In this document: in pieces, positions 47,300 through 56,873 of the stretch
How the letters are laid out: each line of letters opens with the position of its first letter
How positions within the stretch are numbered: the first letter of the stretch is position 1
Assembly (NCBI RefSeq): GCF_000009365.1
Contig: NC_008260.1
Location: forward strand, 338,501 to 402,500
DNA: 64,000 nt
DNA from: Alcanivorax borkumensis SK2
GTDB lineage: Bacteria; Pseudomonadota; Gammaproteobacteria; Pseudomonadales; Alcanivoracaceae
Reading direction: 5' to 3'
Notes under the pieces: model-generated
Database searches by the model: none
The model's input: the letters and a program-made list of their open reading frames with translations, nothing else
What the model was told of the DNA's origin: nothing
Made by a program: the position numbers and the translations under genes

Positions 47300-47337
47300 A
47301 AAAAAGACGGAGATTGGCGAGCGCCAATTTCCGTCTT
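47300..47337 (-). terminator. Terminator of the adenosine-kinase-like gene
   Basis: Sixteen-base arms at 47337-47322 and 47319-47304 on the minus strand (AAGACGGAAATTGGCG and its near-complement) are followed by TTTTTT. It ends 5 bp past the stop of the PfkB-family gene. Confidence 0.92.
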
Positions 47338-47341
47338 AGGG

Positions 47342-48346
47342 CTATTCGCCTAGCGTGGCTTTGCGAAGCTGCAGGTGAACCTCAGCCGGCAAGCGCGGGC
47401 CAAATTCGCTGACGAGACGCGCAGAGGCGGCTGAGGCCAATTTCCCTGCGGCGACAAAGTCATGGCCGTGGGTAATGGCATACAGGAAAGCGCCGGCAAA
47501 CATGTCGCCGGCCCCGTTGGTATCGATGGCTTTTACCGGAACCGGATCAATCCGGTGTGTGTGTTCACCATCCCAAGCCAAGGCGCCCTCAGCGCCGAGG
47601 GTTATCACGGCGGAGCCGCAGCGTGATTTAAGCGCCGCCAAAGCTGTGTCTACATTATCGGTGCCAGTAAAGCTGGTGGCTTCGGCTTCGTTGCAAAACA
47701 ACAAGTCTACGCGTTCGCCGAGCATTTCATTCAGGCCGTCTTTGAAAAACTGGACCATGGCTGGATCGGAGAAGGTCAGTGAAGTTTTAATCCCGTGCTT
47801 CTCGGCCAGCTGGCGGAGTTTGATGGCAGCAGCCCGGGAGCTGTCGCCGCTGACCAAATAGCCTTCTAGGTACACATAGTGGCTGGCAGCGATGGCCGCC
47901 TCGTCCAGTTCTGCGTTGGACACTTGGCTTGAAATGCCTAGGTGGGTGTTCATGGTGCGCTCGGCATCCGGGGTCAACATCACCAGGCATTTGCCGGAAA
48001 CGCCGCTGTCTCGCGGCCCATTCATGTTGGTGTCCACACCGGCAGTGGTTAGGTCATCGACAAAGATGCTGCCGGTAGTATCGTCGGCCACTTTGCAGGC
48101 GTAGTAACTATTACCGCCGAAATAGCGGGTGGCGACCACGGTGTTGCAAGCGGAGCCGCCGCTGGTTTGCTTGCGGGGTTCGGCTTCATCGGTGAGAGCT
48201 TCAAGCAGTTCTGCCTGGCGGGCTTCATCCACTAACGTCATTAGGCCTTTGTCTACTTCCATACGCTGTAAGAAGGCGTCGCTGACCTCGATTTCCGTGT
48301 CTACTAGGGCATTACCGAGGGCGTAAACGTCATATTTCTTTGTCAT
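47342..48346 (-). CDS. PfkB-family carbohydrate kinase, adenosine-kinase-like
   Basis: A 334-residue ribokinase-fold enzyme. The order of motifs resembles adenosine kinases: YALGNALVDTEIEV at the N-terminus, the SGGSACNTVVA substrate loop, and the catalytic-base/anion-hole motif IDTNGAGDMFAGAFL near residue 260. The likely reaction is ATP-dependent phosphorylation of adenosine, but the substrate cannot be fixed by sequence alone. Divergent from mrcB with a 154-bp spacer. Confidence 0.85.
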   Translation of the reverse strand: MTKKYDVYALGNALVDTEIEVSDAFLQRMEVDKGLMTLVDEARQAELLEALTDEAEPRKQTSGGSACNTVVATRYFGGNSYYACKVADDTTGSIFVDDLTTAGVDTNMNGPRDSGVSGKCLVMLTPDAERTMNTHLGISSQVSNAELDEAAIAASHYVYLEGYLVSGDSSRAAAIKLRQLAEKHGIKTSLTFSDPAMVQFFKDGLNEMLGERVDLLFCNEAEATSFTGTDNVDTALAALKSRCGSAVITLGAEGALAWDGEHTHRIDPVPVKAIDTNGAGDMFAGAFLYAITHGHDFVAAGKLASAASARLVSEFGPRLPAEVHLQLRKATLGE

Positions 48347-48440
48347 GGAAGCTCCGAAGCGGATTGCAGGGGCGGCTATTATGGGCTGCCGGGCGCAGCA
48401 TGCAAAATTTGTACGCTAGACGTGAGGCGTTTACCCCCCG

Positions 48441-48456
48441 GGAACATATTTGTTCC
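48441..48456. promoter_or_regulatory. Palindrome GGAACATATTTGTTCC upstream of mrcB
   Basis: GGAACA and TGTTCC are perfect inverted arms around TATT, 45 bp before mrcB ATG and 95 bp before the divergent kinase start. A candidate operator for an unknown regulator. A -10-like TATACT at 48488-48493 lies only eight bases before the mrcB start codon. Confidence 0.4.
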
Positions 48457-48500
48457 TCCACACTCATAAAGTACCCACAATTTTCTCTATACTCCGGCCC

Positions 48501-50840
48501 ATGGCGAAAAAAACGAAAAAGTCCCCCGCAAAATCGCGGCGGCAACCCAGTCGAAAAAAGAAACCCTCCTCCTCGCGCCGGCGTTGGTTCAGTTGGCCAT
48601 TTATCGCGAAAGTGAGCCTGGTGTGTCTGGTTCTGGGGGCGGCCGGTTTGGCGTACTTGGATGCATTGGTGCGCGAACGGTTCGATTCACATGCTTGGCA
48701 ATTGCCCGCACGGGTTTATGCTCGCCCGGTGGAATTGTATGAAGGCCGGGTGTTGTCCAAAGATGACATGCTCAAGTTGCTGGATTTGATGCGTTATCGG
48801 CGTGATGCCCGAGCCAGCACGCCCGGTAGCTTTACCGTACAAGGCCATTCTCTGCTGATTCATACCCGTGGCTTTAACGACAGTGATGGCGGCGAGCAGC
48901 CAGAGCGTATCCGTTTGTCCTTGTCCGGTGGCCAAATTCGCAGTCTGGAAGCCGGAGGTGACCGCTTGGCCCGGCTGGAGCCGCTGCAAATTGGCAGTAT
49001 CCACCCCCAGCACGCGGAAGATCGGGTGTTGGTGCCGCTGGATAAAGCGCCGCCGTTGCTGGTGGATATGCTGATTGCCACTGAGGACCGCAGTTTTTAC
49101 GACCACCACGGGATTTCTTTGCGCGGATTGAGTCGCGCAATGCTGGCTAACATCAAGGCCGGTAGCTTAGTGCAGGGCGGTAGCACCTTAACGCAACAAC
49201 TAGTGAAAAATTTCTGGCTCAGCTCCGACCGGACCCTGTCACGTAAGCTGATGGAAATGCCAATGGCCTTGCTATTGGAGCTGCATTATAGCAAAGAGCA
49301 GATTCTCGAGGCTTATCTGAACGAGGTGTATCTCGGGCAAGATGGCGCCCGCGCTATTCATGGCATGGGGCTGGGTTCTCAGTTTCTGTTCGGCCGGCCG
49401 CTAACAGAACTGGAGCCTCATCAGCTGGCAACCTTGGTGGCGTTGCTCAAGGGGCCAAGCTGGTACGACCCGCGTCGTCGCCCGGAACGAGCCATGGAGC
49501 GTCGCAATACAGTATTAAAAGTGGCCCGCGACGAAGGCGCCTTGTCTAATGCGAATTACGAGAAATTCAGCGCTAGGCCTCTGGAAGTGGTGCCGCGGGG
49601 GGCGTCTGCACTGTATGCCTTTCCGGCGTTTATTGATCTGGTTCGCCGCCAGCTGGCGAGGGACTACCCGCCGGAAGTGCTCAGCGACGAAGGGTTGCAT
49701 ATTCACTCCACCCTGGATGTGTTGGCTCAGCTGGCAGCAGAAGGCTCGCTGAAGGATCATTTGGATCACCGTGACCCTAAGCAAGCTAAAAAGCTCAACG
49801 GTGCCGTGGTGGTAGTTGCCCCTGCTCAGGGTGACGTACTGGCGTTGGTGAGCAATCGCGATTCACGACAGGCCGGCTTTAACCGGGCGCTGGATGCGCA
49901 ACGGCCGATGGGCTCGCTGGCCAAACCGGCGGTGGTGTTATCCGCCGTCGAGCAACCGAAAACCTACTCTTTGGCTACGCTAGTGGAAGACGGCCCCATT
50001 CAGGTGAAATTGCCCAATGGGAGCGTGTGGTCGCCGCAAAACTTTGATAAGAAGGCCAAGGGCGCCATGCCCATGGTGGATGTGTTGGCGCTGTCCCGTA
50101 ACCAGGCCACAGCCCGGCTGGGTCTGGATGTGGGGTTAGATAAAGTGGCCGATACCATGAAGACCTTGGGGGTGACTCGAAACATTCCTCTGTACCCGAG
50201 TATTTTGCTGGGCAGTTTGGAGCTAACGCCGTTCGAGGTGGCGATGATGTATCAACCCTTGGCCACAGGCGGCTTTAGCACTCGATTACGCTCGATTACC
50301 GATGTGTTGGATAAGGATGGGCGGCCGTTAGCGCGTTATCCGGTTAGCACTGATGAAGTGGTGGACGCCGGGCCGGCGTTTCTGACCCAGTGGGCCATGC
50401 AACAGGTAGTCGAACAAGGCACTGCCCGGGCAGCCAGAGCGTCGTTGCCAGCGGACCTGAGAGTGGCCGGTAAAACCGGAACCAGTGACGATTTCCGTGA
50501 TGCCTGGTTTGCTGGTTTCTCGGCCAATCATTTGGCGGTGGTTTGGGTCGGTCGCGATGACAATAAGAACGCGGGCATCACCGGTTCCAGCGGGGCTCTG
50601 CCCGTGTGGGCCAAATTGATGGGCAAGCTGCCCCAGCGCAGCCTGTCGCAAACGCCCCCTGCCAGTGTGAAATGGGTATGGATGAACAAGGACGGCCGCC
50701 GTGTTAGCGCAGAAGGCTGTGGCAATGCACGCCGTTACCCTATGCTGGTGGCATCCATTCCCGAAGATAGCGATGGTTGTGGCACAGTGAAGCAAACCGG
50801 TAAGGGCATCAAAGGGTGGTTTAAGGGGCTGTTTGATTAA
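48501..50840 (+). CDS. mrcB: Penicillin-binding protein 1b (bifunctional PBP)
   Basis: Class A PBP that polymerises and crosslinks peptidoglycan at the inner membrane. 779 residues from ATG 48501 (MAKKTKKSPAKSRR): a very basic cytosolic tail, one membrane anchor (about 34-54), a UB2H-like region, the GT51 glycosyltransferase with ATEDRSFYDHHGIS and GGSTLTQQLVKN, and the transpeptidase with SLAK (catalytic Ser), SRNQ and KTGTSDD. The start codon has no Shine-Dalgarno. Confidence 0.95.
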   Translation: MAKKTKKSPAKSRRQPSRKKKPSSSRRRWFSWPFIAKVSLVCLVLGAAGLAYLDALVRERFDSHAWQLPARVYARPVELYEGRVLSKDDMLKLLDLMRYRRDARASTPGSFTVQGHSLLIHTRGFNDSDGGEQPERIRLSLSGGQIRSLEAGGDRLARLEPLQIGSIHPQHAEDRVLVPLDKAPPLLVDMLIATEDRSFYDHHGISLRGLSRAMLANIKAGSLVQGGSTLTQQLVKNFWLSSDRTLSRKLMEMPMALLLELHYSKEQILEAYLNEVYLGQDGARAIHGMGLGSQFLFGRPLTELEPHQLATLVALLKGPSWYDPRRRPERAMERRNTVLKVARDEGALSNANYEKFSARPLEVVPRGASALYAFPAFIDLVRRQLARDYPPEVLSDEGLHIHSTLDVLAQLAAEGSLKDHLDHRDPKQAKKLNGAVVVVAPAQGDVLALVSNRDSRQAGFNRALDAQRPMGSLAKPAVVLSAVEQPKTYSLATLVEDGPIQVKLPNGSVWSPQNFDKKAKGAMPMVDVLALSRNQATARLGLDVGLDKVADTMKTLGVTRNIPLYPSILLGSLELTPFEVAMMYQPLATGGFSTRLRSITDVLDKDGRPLARYPVSTDEVVDAGPAFLTQWAMQQVVEQGTARAARASLPADLRVAGKTGTSDDFRDAWFAGFSANHLAVVWVGRDDNKNAGITGSSGALPVWAKLMGKLPQRSLSQTPPASVKWVWMNKDGRRVSAEGCGNARRYPMLVASIPEDSDGCGTVKQTGKGIKGWFKGLFD

Positions 50841-50966
50841 GGGCCATGATTACTGTGGTTTGGGCGGGTTGCTAGCGGCCAGCACGATGCCGTTTAGGCG
50901 GCTTTCTCAATGGCCTTCCCAATGGCCCTCTCAATTCAACCCGCGTTTAATACAATAGGGGGCAGA

Positions 50967-51428
50967 ATGTTGTTTTTTCACAGGCTTGTTCGATTGTGTC
51001 TGCTGAGTGTGGTGATGGCAGGGTGTGCGGTGAAGCCCGTTATGCACGAGCCGCAGCAACCAATGAGCGCTAGCCAAGAACTGGAGGGCTCCCCGGCACT
51101 GAGCTTGTTAGCCAGTGCGGAACAGGCGAGGCAGCAAGGAAACAGCTCTCGGGCAGAACGGTATCTGGAGCGAGCGCTGAATATCGCCCCTGACTCATCT
51201 TGGCTATACAAGGAGTTGGCGGACTTGCGGCTCACTGAGGGTGATGCTCGCGGGGCAGAAGGTTTTGCTCTTAAAGCACTGCGGTTAGCGCCGGAGCATC
51301 CGGAGTATCAAGCCGGGTTGTGGGAGTTGGTGGCGACCGCGCGGGATCGACAGGGCGATGCGGGCGGAGCGAAAGCGGCTCGGGAGCGTGCGGCGGTATT
51401 GCGCGAACCGAAACCGCTTGAGGCATGA
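50967..51428 (+). CDS. TPR-containing lipoprotein
   Basis: A 153-residue predicted lipoprotein: signal peptide with lipobox V-M-A-G-C (Cys near residue 19), then two tetratricopeptide-like helical repeats (AEQARQQGNSSRAERYLERAL and ELADLRLTEGDARGAEGFAL). ATG 50967 is preceded by AGGGGGC. It directly follows mrcB; a TPR lipoprotein in this position is also seen in Pseudomonas, and by location it might assist PBP1b, but that is inference. Confidence 0.8.
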   Translation: MLFFHRLVRLCLLSVVMAGCAVKPVMHEPQQPMSASQELEGSPALSLLASAEQARQQGNSSRAERYLERALNIAPDSSWLYKELADLRLTEGDARGAEGFALKALRLAPEHPEYQAGLWELVATARDRQGDAGGAKAARERAAVLREPKPLEA

Positions 51429-51892
51429 CGCCGGCGGTAAACGCCGCTAAACGCGCCAAGGTGGCGTTTGGGCTGCATAGTTACGAGCACGATCCAAAAG
51501 CGCCAAGTTACGGGCTGGAAGCGGCGCAAGCATTGAACTTGCCGGTGGAGCGGGTATTCAAAACGCTGCTAGCGTTAGTGGATGGTGCCCCGGTGGTGGC
51601 CATGGTGCCGGTGGCCCATCAGTTGGATCTGAAGTGTTTGGCCCGCGCCCATGGGGGAAAGAAAGCCCAGATGTGTCCGGCGGACAAAGCCCAACGGCTA
51701 ACCGGTTATGTGCTGGGTGGCATTAGCCCACTGGGGCAGAAGAAGCGTTTGCCGTTATATCTGGATAGTAGTGCTGCTGAGCAGGCGGAGATTTTCATGA
51801 GCGCCGGTCGCCGTGGCTTAGAGATCGCCATGGCGCCGCGGGATTTGCTGGCGCTGACCGGTGGGAAAATGGTGGCGCTGGTGCGCGACTGA
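51425..51892 (+). CDS. ybaK: Cys-tRNA(Pro)/Cys-tRNA deacylase YbaK
   Basis: Hydrolyses Cys-tRNA(Pro) made by mischarging. The 155-residue INS-family protein has the early Tyr in LHSYEHDP, the Lys in VFKTLLA, and the GGISPLGQKKRLPLYLD loop. Its ATG overlaps the lipoprotein stop (ATGA), so the two are translationally coupled. Confidence 0.92.
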   Translation: MTPAVNAAKRAKVAFGLHSYEHDPKAPSYGLEAAQALNLPVERVFKTLLALVDGAPVVAMVPVAHQLDLKCLARAHGGKKAQMCPADKAQRLTGYVLGGISPLGQKKRLPLYLDSSAAEQAEIFMSAGRRGLEIAMAPRDLLALTGGKMVALVRD

Positions 51893-51912
51893 GGCGATCG
51901 CTATTAAAGGCG

Positions 51913-52055
51913 CCTGTAGGCGCGCTCTGGAAGCGTGAACCTGCGCCTTGGCGAGGAAAGCCGTACCCGCTTCTCTGAGTAACGGGATAGGTTTCCTTGC
52001 CTTCAGGCAAGTTCGCGCTGCCGCGGGTTTCTCACCCTAAGCGTTGTTCCTACAG
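51913..52055. repeat. Structured intergenic element (nested inverted repeats)
   Basis: The outer arms CCTGTAGG (51913-51920) and CCTACAGG (52048-52055) are exact complements. Inside, GGCGAGGAAAGCCGTACCCG (51949-51968) pairs with the later CGGGATAGGTTTCCTTGCC, and further partial pairing joins the two layers. The 143-bp unit fills the spacer between the convergent ybaK and hemL genes and resembles a REP/BIME-style element. Confidence 0.65.
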
Positions 52056-52076
52056 GTGATCCTGCCTGCTGTGCGT

Positions 52077-53357
52077 TTAAATTTTCCCGAAGGCCTTGCG
52101 AGCGGCGGTGATGGTTGCGTCGATATCGTCATTACTGTGCGCAGCAGAGACAAAACCGGCTTCGAATGCGCTAGGGGCCAAGTAAATACCTTGGTCCAGC
52201 ATGGCGTGGAAGAAACGGTTGAAACGCTCGCTGTCGCAGGCCATGACTTCTGTAAAGCTGCTGATGCGATTTTGATCGGTGAAAAACAGCCCGAACATAG
52301 CACCGGCTTGTGCTGTGGTGAATGCCACCCCCTCGGCATGGGCGGCCGCTGTCAGCCCTTCCAGCAATCGGGTAGTTTTTTCGGCCAAAGCTTGATGAAA
52401 ACCGGGCTCGCTGATCAGGTTGAGAGTCGCGAGGCCCGCGGCCATGGCCACAGGATTGCCGGACAGGGTGCCCGCCTGATAGACCGGACCCAGCGGCGCC
52501 AGATGCTCCATGATGGCTTGCTTGCCGCCGAAGGCGCCCACAGGCATGCCGCCGCCGACAATCTTGCCTAGGGTGGTCATATCCGGGGTGATGCCGTAAT
52601 GGCCCTGGGCACCGCCCAAGGCAACCCGGAAACCACTCATTACTTCGTCGAAAATCAGCACCGCGCCGTTGTCGTCACATTGTTGGCGAAGGGTCTGCAG
52701 GAAATTTTCAGTGGCTGGAACACAATTCATGTTACCGGCCACCGGCTCCACAATTACGGCGGCGATGTCGTCGCCGTGTTCCTTGAAGGCTTGGGTGACG
52801 CTGGCGGCATCGTTGTAGTCTAGTACCAGGGTGTCGGCGGTCACCGCTTCCGGCACGCCGGGAGAGCCAGGAATAGCGATAGCGCCGGAGCCGGCTTTTA
52901 CTAGCAGGCTGTCTACATGGCCGTGGTAGCACCCTTCAAACTTGATGATTTTGTTGCGCCCGGTATAACCGCGGGCCAGTCTAATGGCGCTCATGGTGGC
53001 TTCGGTGCCGGAATTGACCATGCGCACCATATCCATGGAGGGTACGAGCTCGCAGACCTTGTCGGCCATGGCCACTTCGGTGGCGGTGGGGGCGCCGAAA
53101 CTCAAACCCTGCTCAACGGCTGCTTGCACGGCGGCGACTACATGGGGGTGATTATGACCGAGGATCATGGGGCCCCAGGAGCCCACGTAATCAATGTATT
53201 TGTTGTCGTCTTCATCGAACAGGTGTGCGCCACGGGCGGAATGGAAAAACACCGGTGTGCCGCCTACGCTTTTGAATGCCCGCACCGGGGAATTAACACC
53301 GCCGGGGATATGTTTTTGGGCCTGGCGGAAAAGCTGTTCAGAGTGCTTGCGGGGCAT
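52077..53357 (-). CDS. hemL: Glutamate-1-semialdehyde 2,1-aminomutase HemL
   Basis: PLP enzyme making 5-aminolevulinate in tetrapyrrole synthesis. 426 residues: [16 protein letters not shown], the [18 protein letters not shown] motif, [16 protein letters not shown] and the PLP Lys in [17 protein letters not shown]. Followed upstream on the same strand by thiE-thiD, as in Pseudomonas. Confidence 0.97.
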   Translation of the reverse strand: MPRKHSEQLFRQAQKHIPGGVNSPVRAFKSVGGTPVFFHSARGAHLFDEDDNKYIDYVGSWGPMILGHNHPHVVAAVQAAVEQGLSFGAPTATEVAMADKVCELVPSMDMVRMVNSGTEATMSAIRLARGYTGRNKIIKFEGCYHGHVDSLLVKAGSGAIAIPGSPGVPEAVTADTLVLDYNDAASVTQAFKEHGDDIAAVIVEPVAGNMNCVPATENFLQTLRQQCDDNGAVLIFDEVMSGFRVALGGAQGHYGITPDMTTLGKIVGGGMPVGAFGGKQAIMEHLAPLGPVYQAGTLSGNPVAMAAGLATLNLISEPGFHQALAEKTTRLLEGLTAAAHAEGVAFTTAQAGAMFGLFFTDQNRISSFTEVMACDSERFNRFFHAMLDQGIYLAPSAFEAGFVSAAHSNDDIDATITAARKAFGKI

Positions 53358-53381
53358 GGTGTGTCCTCTTGAATCAATTCG

Positions 53382-54035
53382 CTATGGGGCAGACCGGTTG
53401 GTCTGAAAGCAGGCACTGAGTTGGCGTGCTGCGGCTTCGATGGCATCCGTGTCGGTTTGTCCGAAGAGGGCGTGGATGACCGCCACGGACACGGCGCCAG
53501 CGTTGATCAGTTGCGGCGCATTATCCGGATTCACCCCGCCAATGGCTACCACGGGTTGATGAAACTGCTGGCACGCTTGGCGCAGTAAGGCCAGCGAGGC
53601 CGGTGGCGCTAAGGGTTTGGTGTGTGAGGTAAAGAAGCGGCCCATGGCCAAGTAATCGGCGCCGGCTTCAGCGGCGCGGGCGGCCAATGTCAAATCGCCG
53701 TGGCAGGTGACGCCGATAATACGTGAGCCGCCCAGTTGATCGCGGGCGGCTTTGATGCCGCCATCACTCTGGCCGATGTGGACTCCGTCAGCGTTTACTT
53801 GGGCCGCTAGGGCAGGGTCGTCGTTGACGATAAACAGAGCGTGGTATTGGTGGCACAGCTGGCGCAGCTGGGCGGCTCGGTATTCTCGCTGGGTGGGGCT
53901 GGCGGTTTTGTCCCGGTACTGCAGCAGTTTGGCGCCGCCACGCAGCGCCGCTTCGGCGGCGGGCAGCAGGTGCTCGTCCGGAGTCAGAGCCGGGTCGGTG
54001 ATGGCGTAGAGGCCGTGGAGGCGATGGAGGGGCAT
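53382..54035 (-). CDS. thiE: Thiamine-phosphate synthase ThiE
   Basis: Joins HMP-PP and thiazole phosphate to make thiamine phosphate. ATG 54035 (MPLHRLHGLYAITDPAL) gives 217 residues; a longer in-frame start at 54245 would overlap thiD by 200 bases. The TIM barrel has LLQYRDKTA, VNDDPALAAQVNADGVHIGQSD and VAIGGVNPDN. It starts 7 bp after the thiD stop. No TPP riboswitch motif was seen upstream of thiD. Confidence 0.95.
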   Translation of the reverse strand: MPLHRLHGLYAITDPALTPDEHLLPAAEAALRGGAKLLQYRDKTASPTQREYRAAQLRQLCHQYHALFIVNDDPALAAQVNADGVHIGQSDGGIKAARDQLGGSRIIGVTCHGDLTLAARAAEAGADYLAMGRFFTSHTKPLAPPASLALLRQACQQFHQPVVAIGGVNPDNAPQLINAGAVSVAVIHALFGQTDTDAIEAAARQLSACFQTNRSAP

Positions 54036-54042
54036 GGCAGGC

Positions 54043-54804
54043 TCAGGGTTGACGGTTGGGTACGTATTGTCCCTGCCCGGGTTGAAAGGCATTGCGCAAG
54101 AATTTGTCCACGTGAGCCTGGCCATTGGCCACGGCACTGTGCAGCGACTGACCGTGGCCACGCAGACAGGCAATGGACGACGCCAGGGTGCAGCCAGAGC
54201 CGTGATAGCGGTGAGGCAATCGGTCCCAGTGCCATTGCTCTTCACCGGAGGGTGTGAACAGATGGTTGACTACCTGATCGGTATCGTCATGGGTGCCGGT
54301 GATTAGCGTAGCGCAGCCGCTACGCTGCACCAAGACTTGGCCGCAGCCACTAACGCTCTGTTGGCCGCTTAATGCCTGCGCTTCCGGTAAATTGGGGGTC
54401 ATCACGTCGCACAGTGGTGCCAGGGTGTCGAGCATTACCTCGGCAAGGGATTCCTGCGCTAGGCTGCCGCCCGCTTCTGCGGCCAGTACCGGATCGAGAA
54501 TCACCGGAACATTGGGCAGCCGTTTGAGTAGCTGGGTGATGAAGTCGACGATGGCGATGGAGCCGGTCATGCCGATTTTTATCGCTTGATAGTCCATGTC
54601 GTCGAGTAGTGCGTCAGCTTGCTGTTGCAGTAAGTCTATTTCGGTGAGCCGGAAGCCTCGCACATTCTGGCTATTCTGAACGGTGAGCCCGGTGATCAGG
54701 GTAGACGCGAAGCCGCCTAGTGCCTGAATGGCTTCAATGTCGGCATGGATGCCTGCCCCCCCGGAGGGATCGTGGCCGGCGATAACAAGAATGTTGGGTT
54801 TCAT
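54043..54804 (-). CDS. thiD: Hydroxymethylpyrimidine/phosphomethylpyrimidine kinase ThiD
   Basis: Phosphorylates HMP and HMP-P in thiamine synthesis. 253 residues of ribokinase fold with VIAGHDPSGGAGIHADIEAIQALG, IKIGMTGS, VLDPVLAAEAGGSL and the anion hole HGSGCTLASSIACL. Operon with thiE and likely hemL. Confidence 0.96.
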   Translation of the reverse strand: MKPNILVIAGHDPSGGAGIHADIEAIQALGGFASTLITGLTVQNSQNVRGFRLTEIDLLQQQADALLDDMDYQAIKIGMTGSIAIVDFITQLLKRLPNVPVILDPVLAAEAGGSLAQESLAEVMLDTLAPLCDVMTPNLPEAQALSGQQSVSGCGQVLVQRSGCATLITGTHDDTDQVVNHLFTPSGEEQWHWDRLPHRYHGSGCTLASSIACLRGHGQSLHSAVANGQAHVDKFLRNAFQPGQGQYVPNRQP

Positions 54805-54883
54805 TGGAAGGCCTGATGCTAGTGCTTAATGCTGGGCGGCGGCTTAGCGCAGGTACCGCAGGGCGCCCAGTACGAGGTGCGCT

Positions 54884-55327
54884 TTAGAATGGTTTCACTA
54901 TCACTAATAGCACAATGGCGATGAGCAGAAAAACCGGAATTTCGTTGAAGATGCGGTAGAACTTGTCGCTCTTGGTGTTGGCATCAGCGGCGAACTTCTT
55001 CATGTAGGACAAGCAAACGTGGTGATAGCCAATCAGCAGGAACACCAGGGCTAGCTTGGCATGCATCCAACCGCTGCCTTTATACGCATCAATGTTGGTC
55101 ATGAACATCCATAGCCCAAGAACCACAGTGACAATCATGCTGGGGTTCATGATGCCCCGATAGAGTTTGCGTTCCATGATTTTAAAACGTTCGCGGCTCG
55201 GCTGGTCGTCCGCCATGGCGTGGTACACGAAAAGGCGCGGCAGGTAGAAAATACCGGCGAACCAGCAAATCATAGCAATCAAGTGGAAGGCCTTGATCCA
55301 GAGAAAGTAGTCGAGCGCAAACTGCAT
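54884..55327 (-). CDS. hemJ: Protoporphyrinogen oxidase HemJ
   Basis: Four-helix membrane enzyme of heme synthesis. ATG 55327 (MQFALDYFLWIKAFHLIAMI) gives 147 residues. Conserved features: the His in KAFHLIAMICWFAG, FYLPRLFVYHA, and the later MHAKLALVFLLIGYHHVCLSYMKKF with a second His pair. It is 79 bp upstream of thiD-thiE-hemL, so heme genes bracket the thiamine pair. Confidence 0.9.
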   Translation of the reverse strand: MQFALDYFLWIKAFHLIAMICWFAGIFYLPRLFVYHAMADDQPSRERFKIMERKLYRGIMNPSMIVTVVLGLWMFMTNIDAYKGSGWMHAKLALVFLLIGYHHVCLSYMKKFAADANTKSDKFYRIFNEIPVFLLIAIVLLVIVKPF

Positions 55328-55442
55328 GGGATTTCCCTTATGGGTGGAGGCATTGGAGAGATGTTTCCAGTGGGCGTACACTATACAGACTTAACTCTAT
55401 TCTTTCCGGTCCACTTGCTGCCGTCTTACGTAAAGGAGCGCT

Positions 55443-56873
55443 GTGAATAAGCGGCCACGTCATAGTCGTCTGATGCGTTACTACCTATTTCGCACTCGGC
55501 GTCTGAGTCGCCGCCAGCTGGGTTCTTGGCAGGACTGGAAATTGCGTGCGGTGTTCTGGTCCGGCGCTGTCATGGTCGGTTTGCTGGTGGTGGCGTTTGC
55601 TTGGGTGGCAGAGCTAGCGTCCCACACTTTCACCCAAATCCATGCCCGTTCTCCATATTTGCCGGTGTTAATAACCCCGGTGGGCATGGTGGTTATTGTC
55701 TGGTTAATGAGGCAGCTGGGCACCGAGTCGCAGGGTAGTGGTATTCCTCAAGTGTTGGTGGTGCTCAAGCAGCGTTACCATTGGTTGCGCCCCGCCTTTC
55801 TGTCGTTACGCGTGATCCTCAGCAAATTCGTGCTCACCTGCCTAGGGCTGCTGTGCGGCGCCAGTATTGGCCGCGAGGGGCCTAGTGTGCACATGGGCGC
55901 GGCGATGATGTATTCGGTGGGTCGGGTGGGCCAGCTTAATCAGAAATACGTGGATAATTCCTTAATCGTGGCGGGTGGCGCGGCAGGGGTATCGGCGGCG
56001 TTTAACGCGCCTCTGGCGGGGATTGTGTTCGCCATCGAGGAACTGTCTGGTTCTTTTGAGCAGCGCACCAGCGGCACGCTAATTATGGCGATTATTCTTT
56101 CCGGTGTGGTGGTGCTCATGATAATGGGCCACTACAGTTTTTTCGGGCATCCAGACGGGGCGTTGGATATCACTCGGGACTGGGCCGCTATTGGCGTGAC
56201 GGCGCTGGTGTGTGGTCTTCTGGGCGGTTTCTTCAGCCGGTTGTTGATAAAGGGAAGCCAGTTTCTCTCTCCCTATGCCAAGGAGCACCCTTATCGTGTG
56301 GTGGTGCTGTGTGCGCTAGTGGTGGTCTTTCTCGGCTTGATCACCGGGGGGGCAACCTACGGTAGTGGCTATGAGCAGGCCTCTACCTTGCTTAGCGGGG
56401 AACAGCCGGGTAACTGGACTTTTGCATTGGCGAAAATGTCCGCCACGTTGGTGTCTTATTTTACCGGGATTCCGGGTGGTCTGTTTTCCCCTAGTCTGGC
56501 TGCTGGCGCCGGTGTTGGTAACGTGGTGGGCGGTTTCTTTCCTGGCTCGTCGCTGGTGGGGGTAACGCTGGTGGCGATGGCGGCGTTTCTGGCCGGGGTG
56601 ATACAGCGACCGATTACCTCCTTTGTGATCGTGATGGAGCTGACGGGCAACCGCCACGATATTCTGCTGCCGCTTATGGCGGGGGCGCTACTGTCGGCAG
56701 CGGTGGCTAAAATTGTCTGGCCTCGGCCGCTGTATGACTCTCTGGCTGATCGGCTTTCTGATGGTCAGGGTATGGCGCTGGAAAAGCCCCAGGACAAACC
56801 GGCGGAACGAGGCAACGAAAAAGCCGGGTCGATGGGCGCAGGGAAAGAGCCCGAGCGGCAACTGCCCGGGTGA
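55443..56873 (+). CDS. ClC-family chloride channel/H+-Cl- antiporter
   Basis: A 476-residue ClC transporter from GTG 55443, five bases after AAAGGAGC. Selectivity motifs: GSGIPQV, GASIGREGPSVHMGA with the gating Glu, and GIPGGLFSPSLAAGAG. The proton-pathway Glu lies in FAIEELSG and a Tyr in PRPLYDSL, which points to an exchanger like E. coli ClcA rather than a pure channel. There are about ten or more membrane helices and no CBS domains. The C-terminus is charged and disordered. Confidence 0.9.
   Translation: MNKRPRHSRLMRYYLFRTRRLSRRQLGSWQDWKLRAVFWSGAVMVGLLVVAFAWVAELASHTFTQIHARSPYLPVLITPVGMVVIVWLMRQLGTESQGSGIPQVLVVLKQRYHWLRPAFLSLRVILSKFVLTCLGLLCGASIGREGPSVHMGAAMMYSVGRVGQLNQKYVDNSLIVAGGAAGVSAAFNAPLAGIVFAIEELSGSFEQRTSGTLIMAIILSGVVVLMIMGHYSFFGHPDGALDITRDWAAIGVTALVCGLLGGFFSRLLIKGSQFLSPYAKEHPYRVVVLCALVVVFLGLITGGATYGSGYEQASTLLSGEQPGNWTFALAKMSATLVSYFTGIPGGLFSPSLAAGAGVGNVVGGFFPGSSLVGVTLVAMAAFLAGVIQRPITSFVIVMELTGNRHDILLPLMAGALLSAAVAKIVWPRPLYDSLADRLSDGQGMALEKPQDKPAERGNEKAGSMGAGKEPERQLPG

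Noticed and set aside
48441..48456. LexA-type SOS box upstream of mrcB
   Set aside because: GAAC-N6-GTTC does not match the proteobacterial CTGT-N8-ACAG, nor the N4 spacing of the Gram-positive box.
53382..54245. Extended ThiE start at 54245
   Set aside because: It would overlap thiD by 200 bases and the added residues do not resemble ThiE; ATG 54035 fits the family start.
54805..54883. TPP riboswitch upstream of thiD-thiE
   Set aside because: The 79-bp spacer is too short for the fold and lacks the CTGAGA core.
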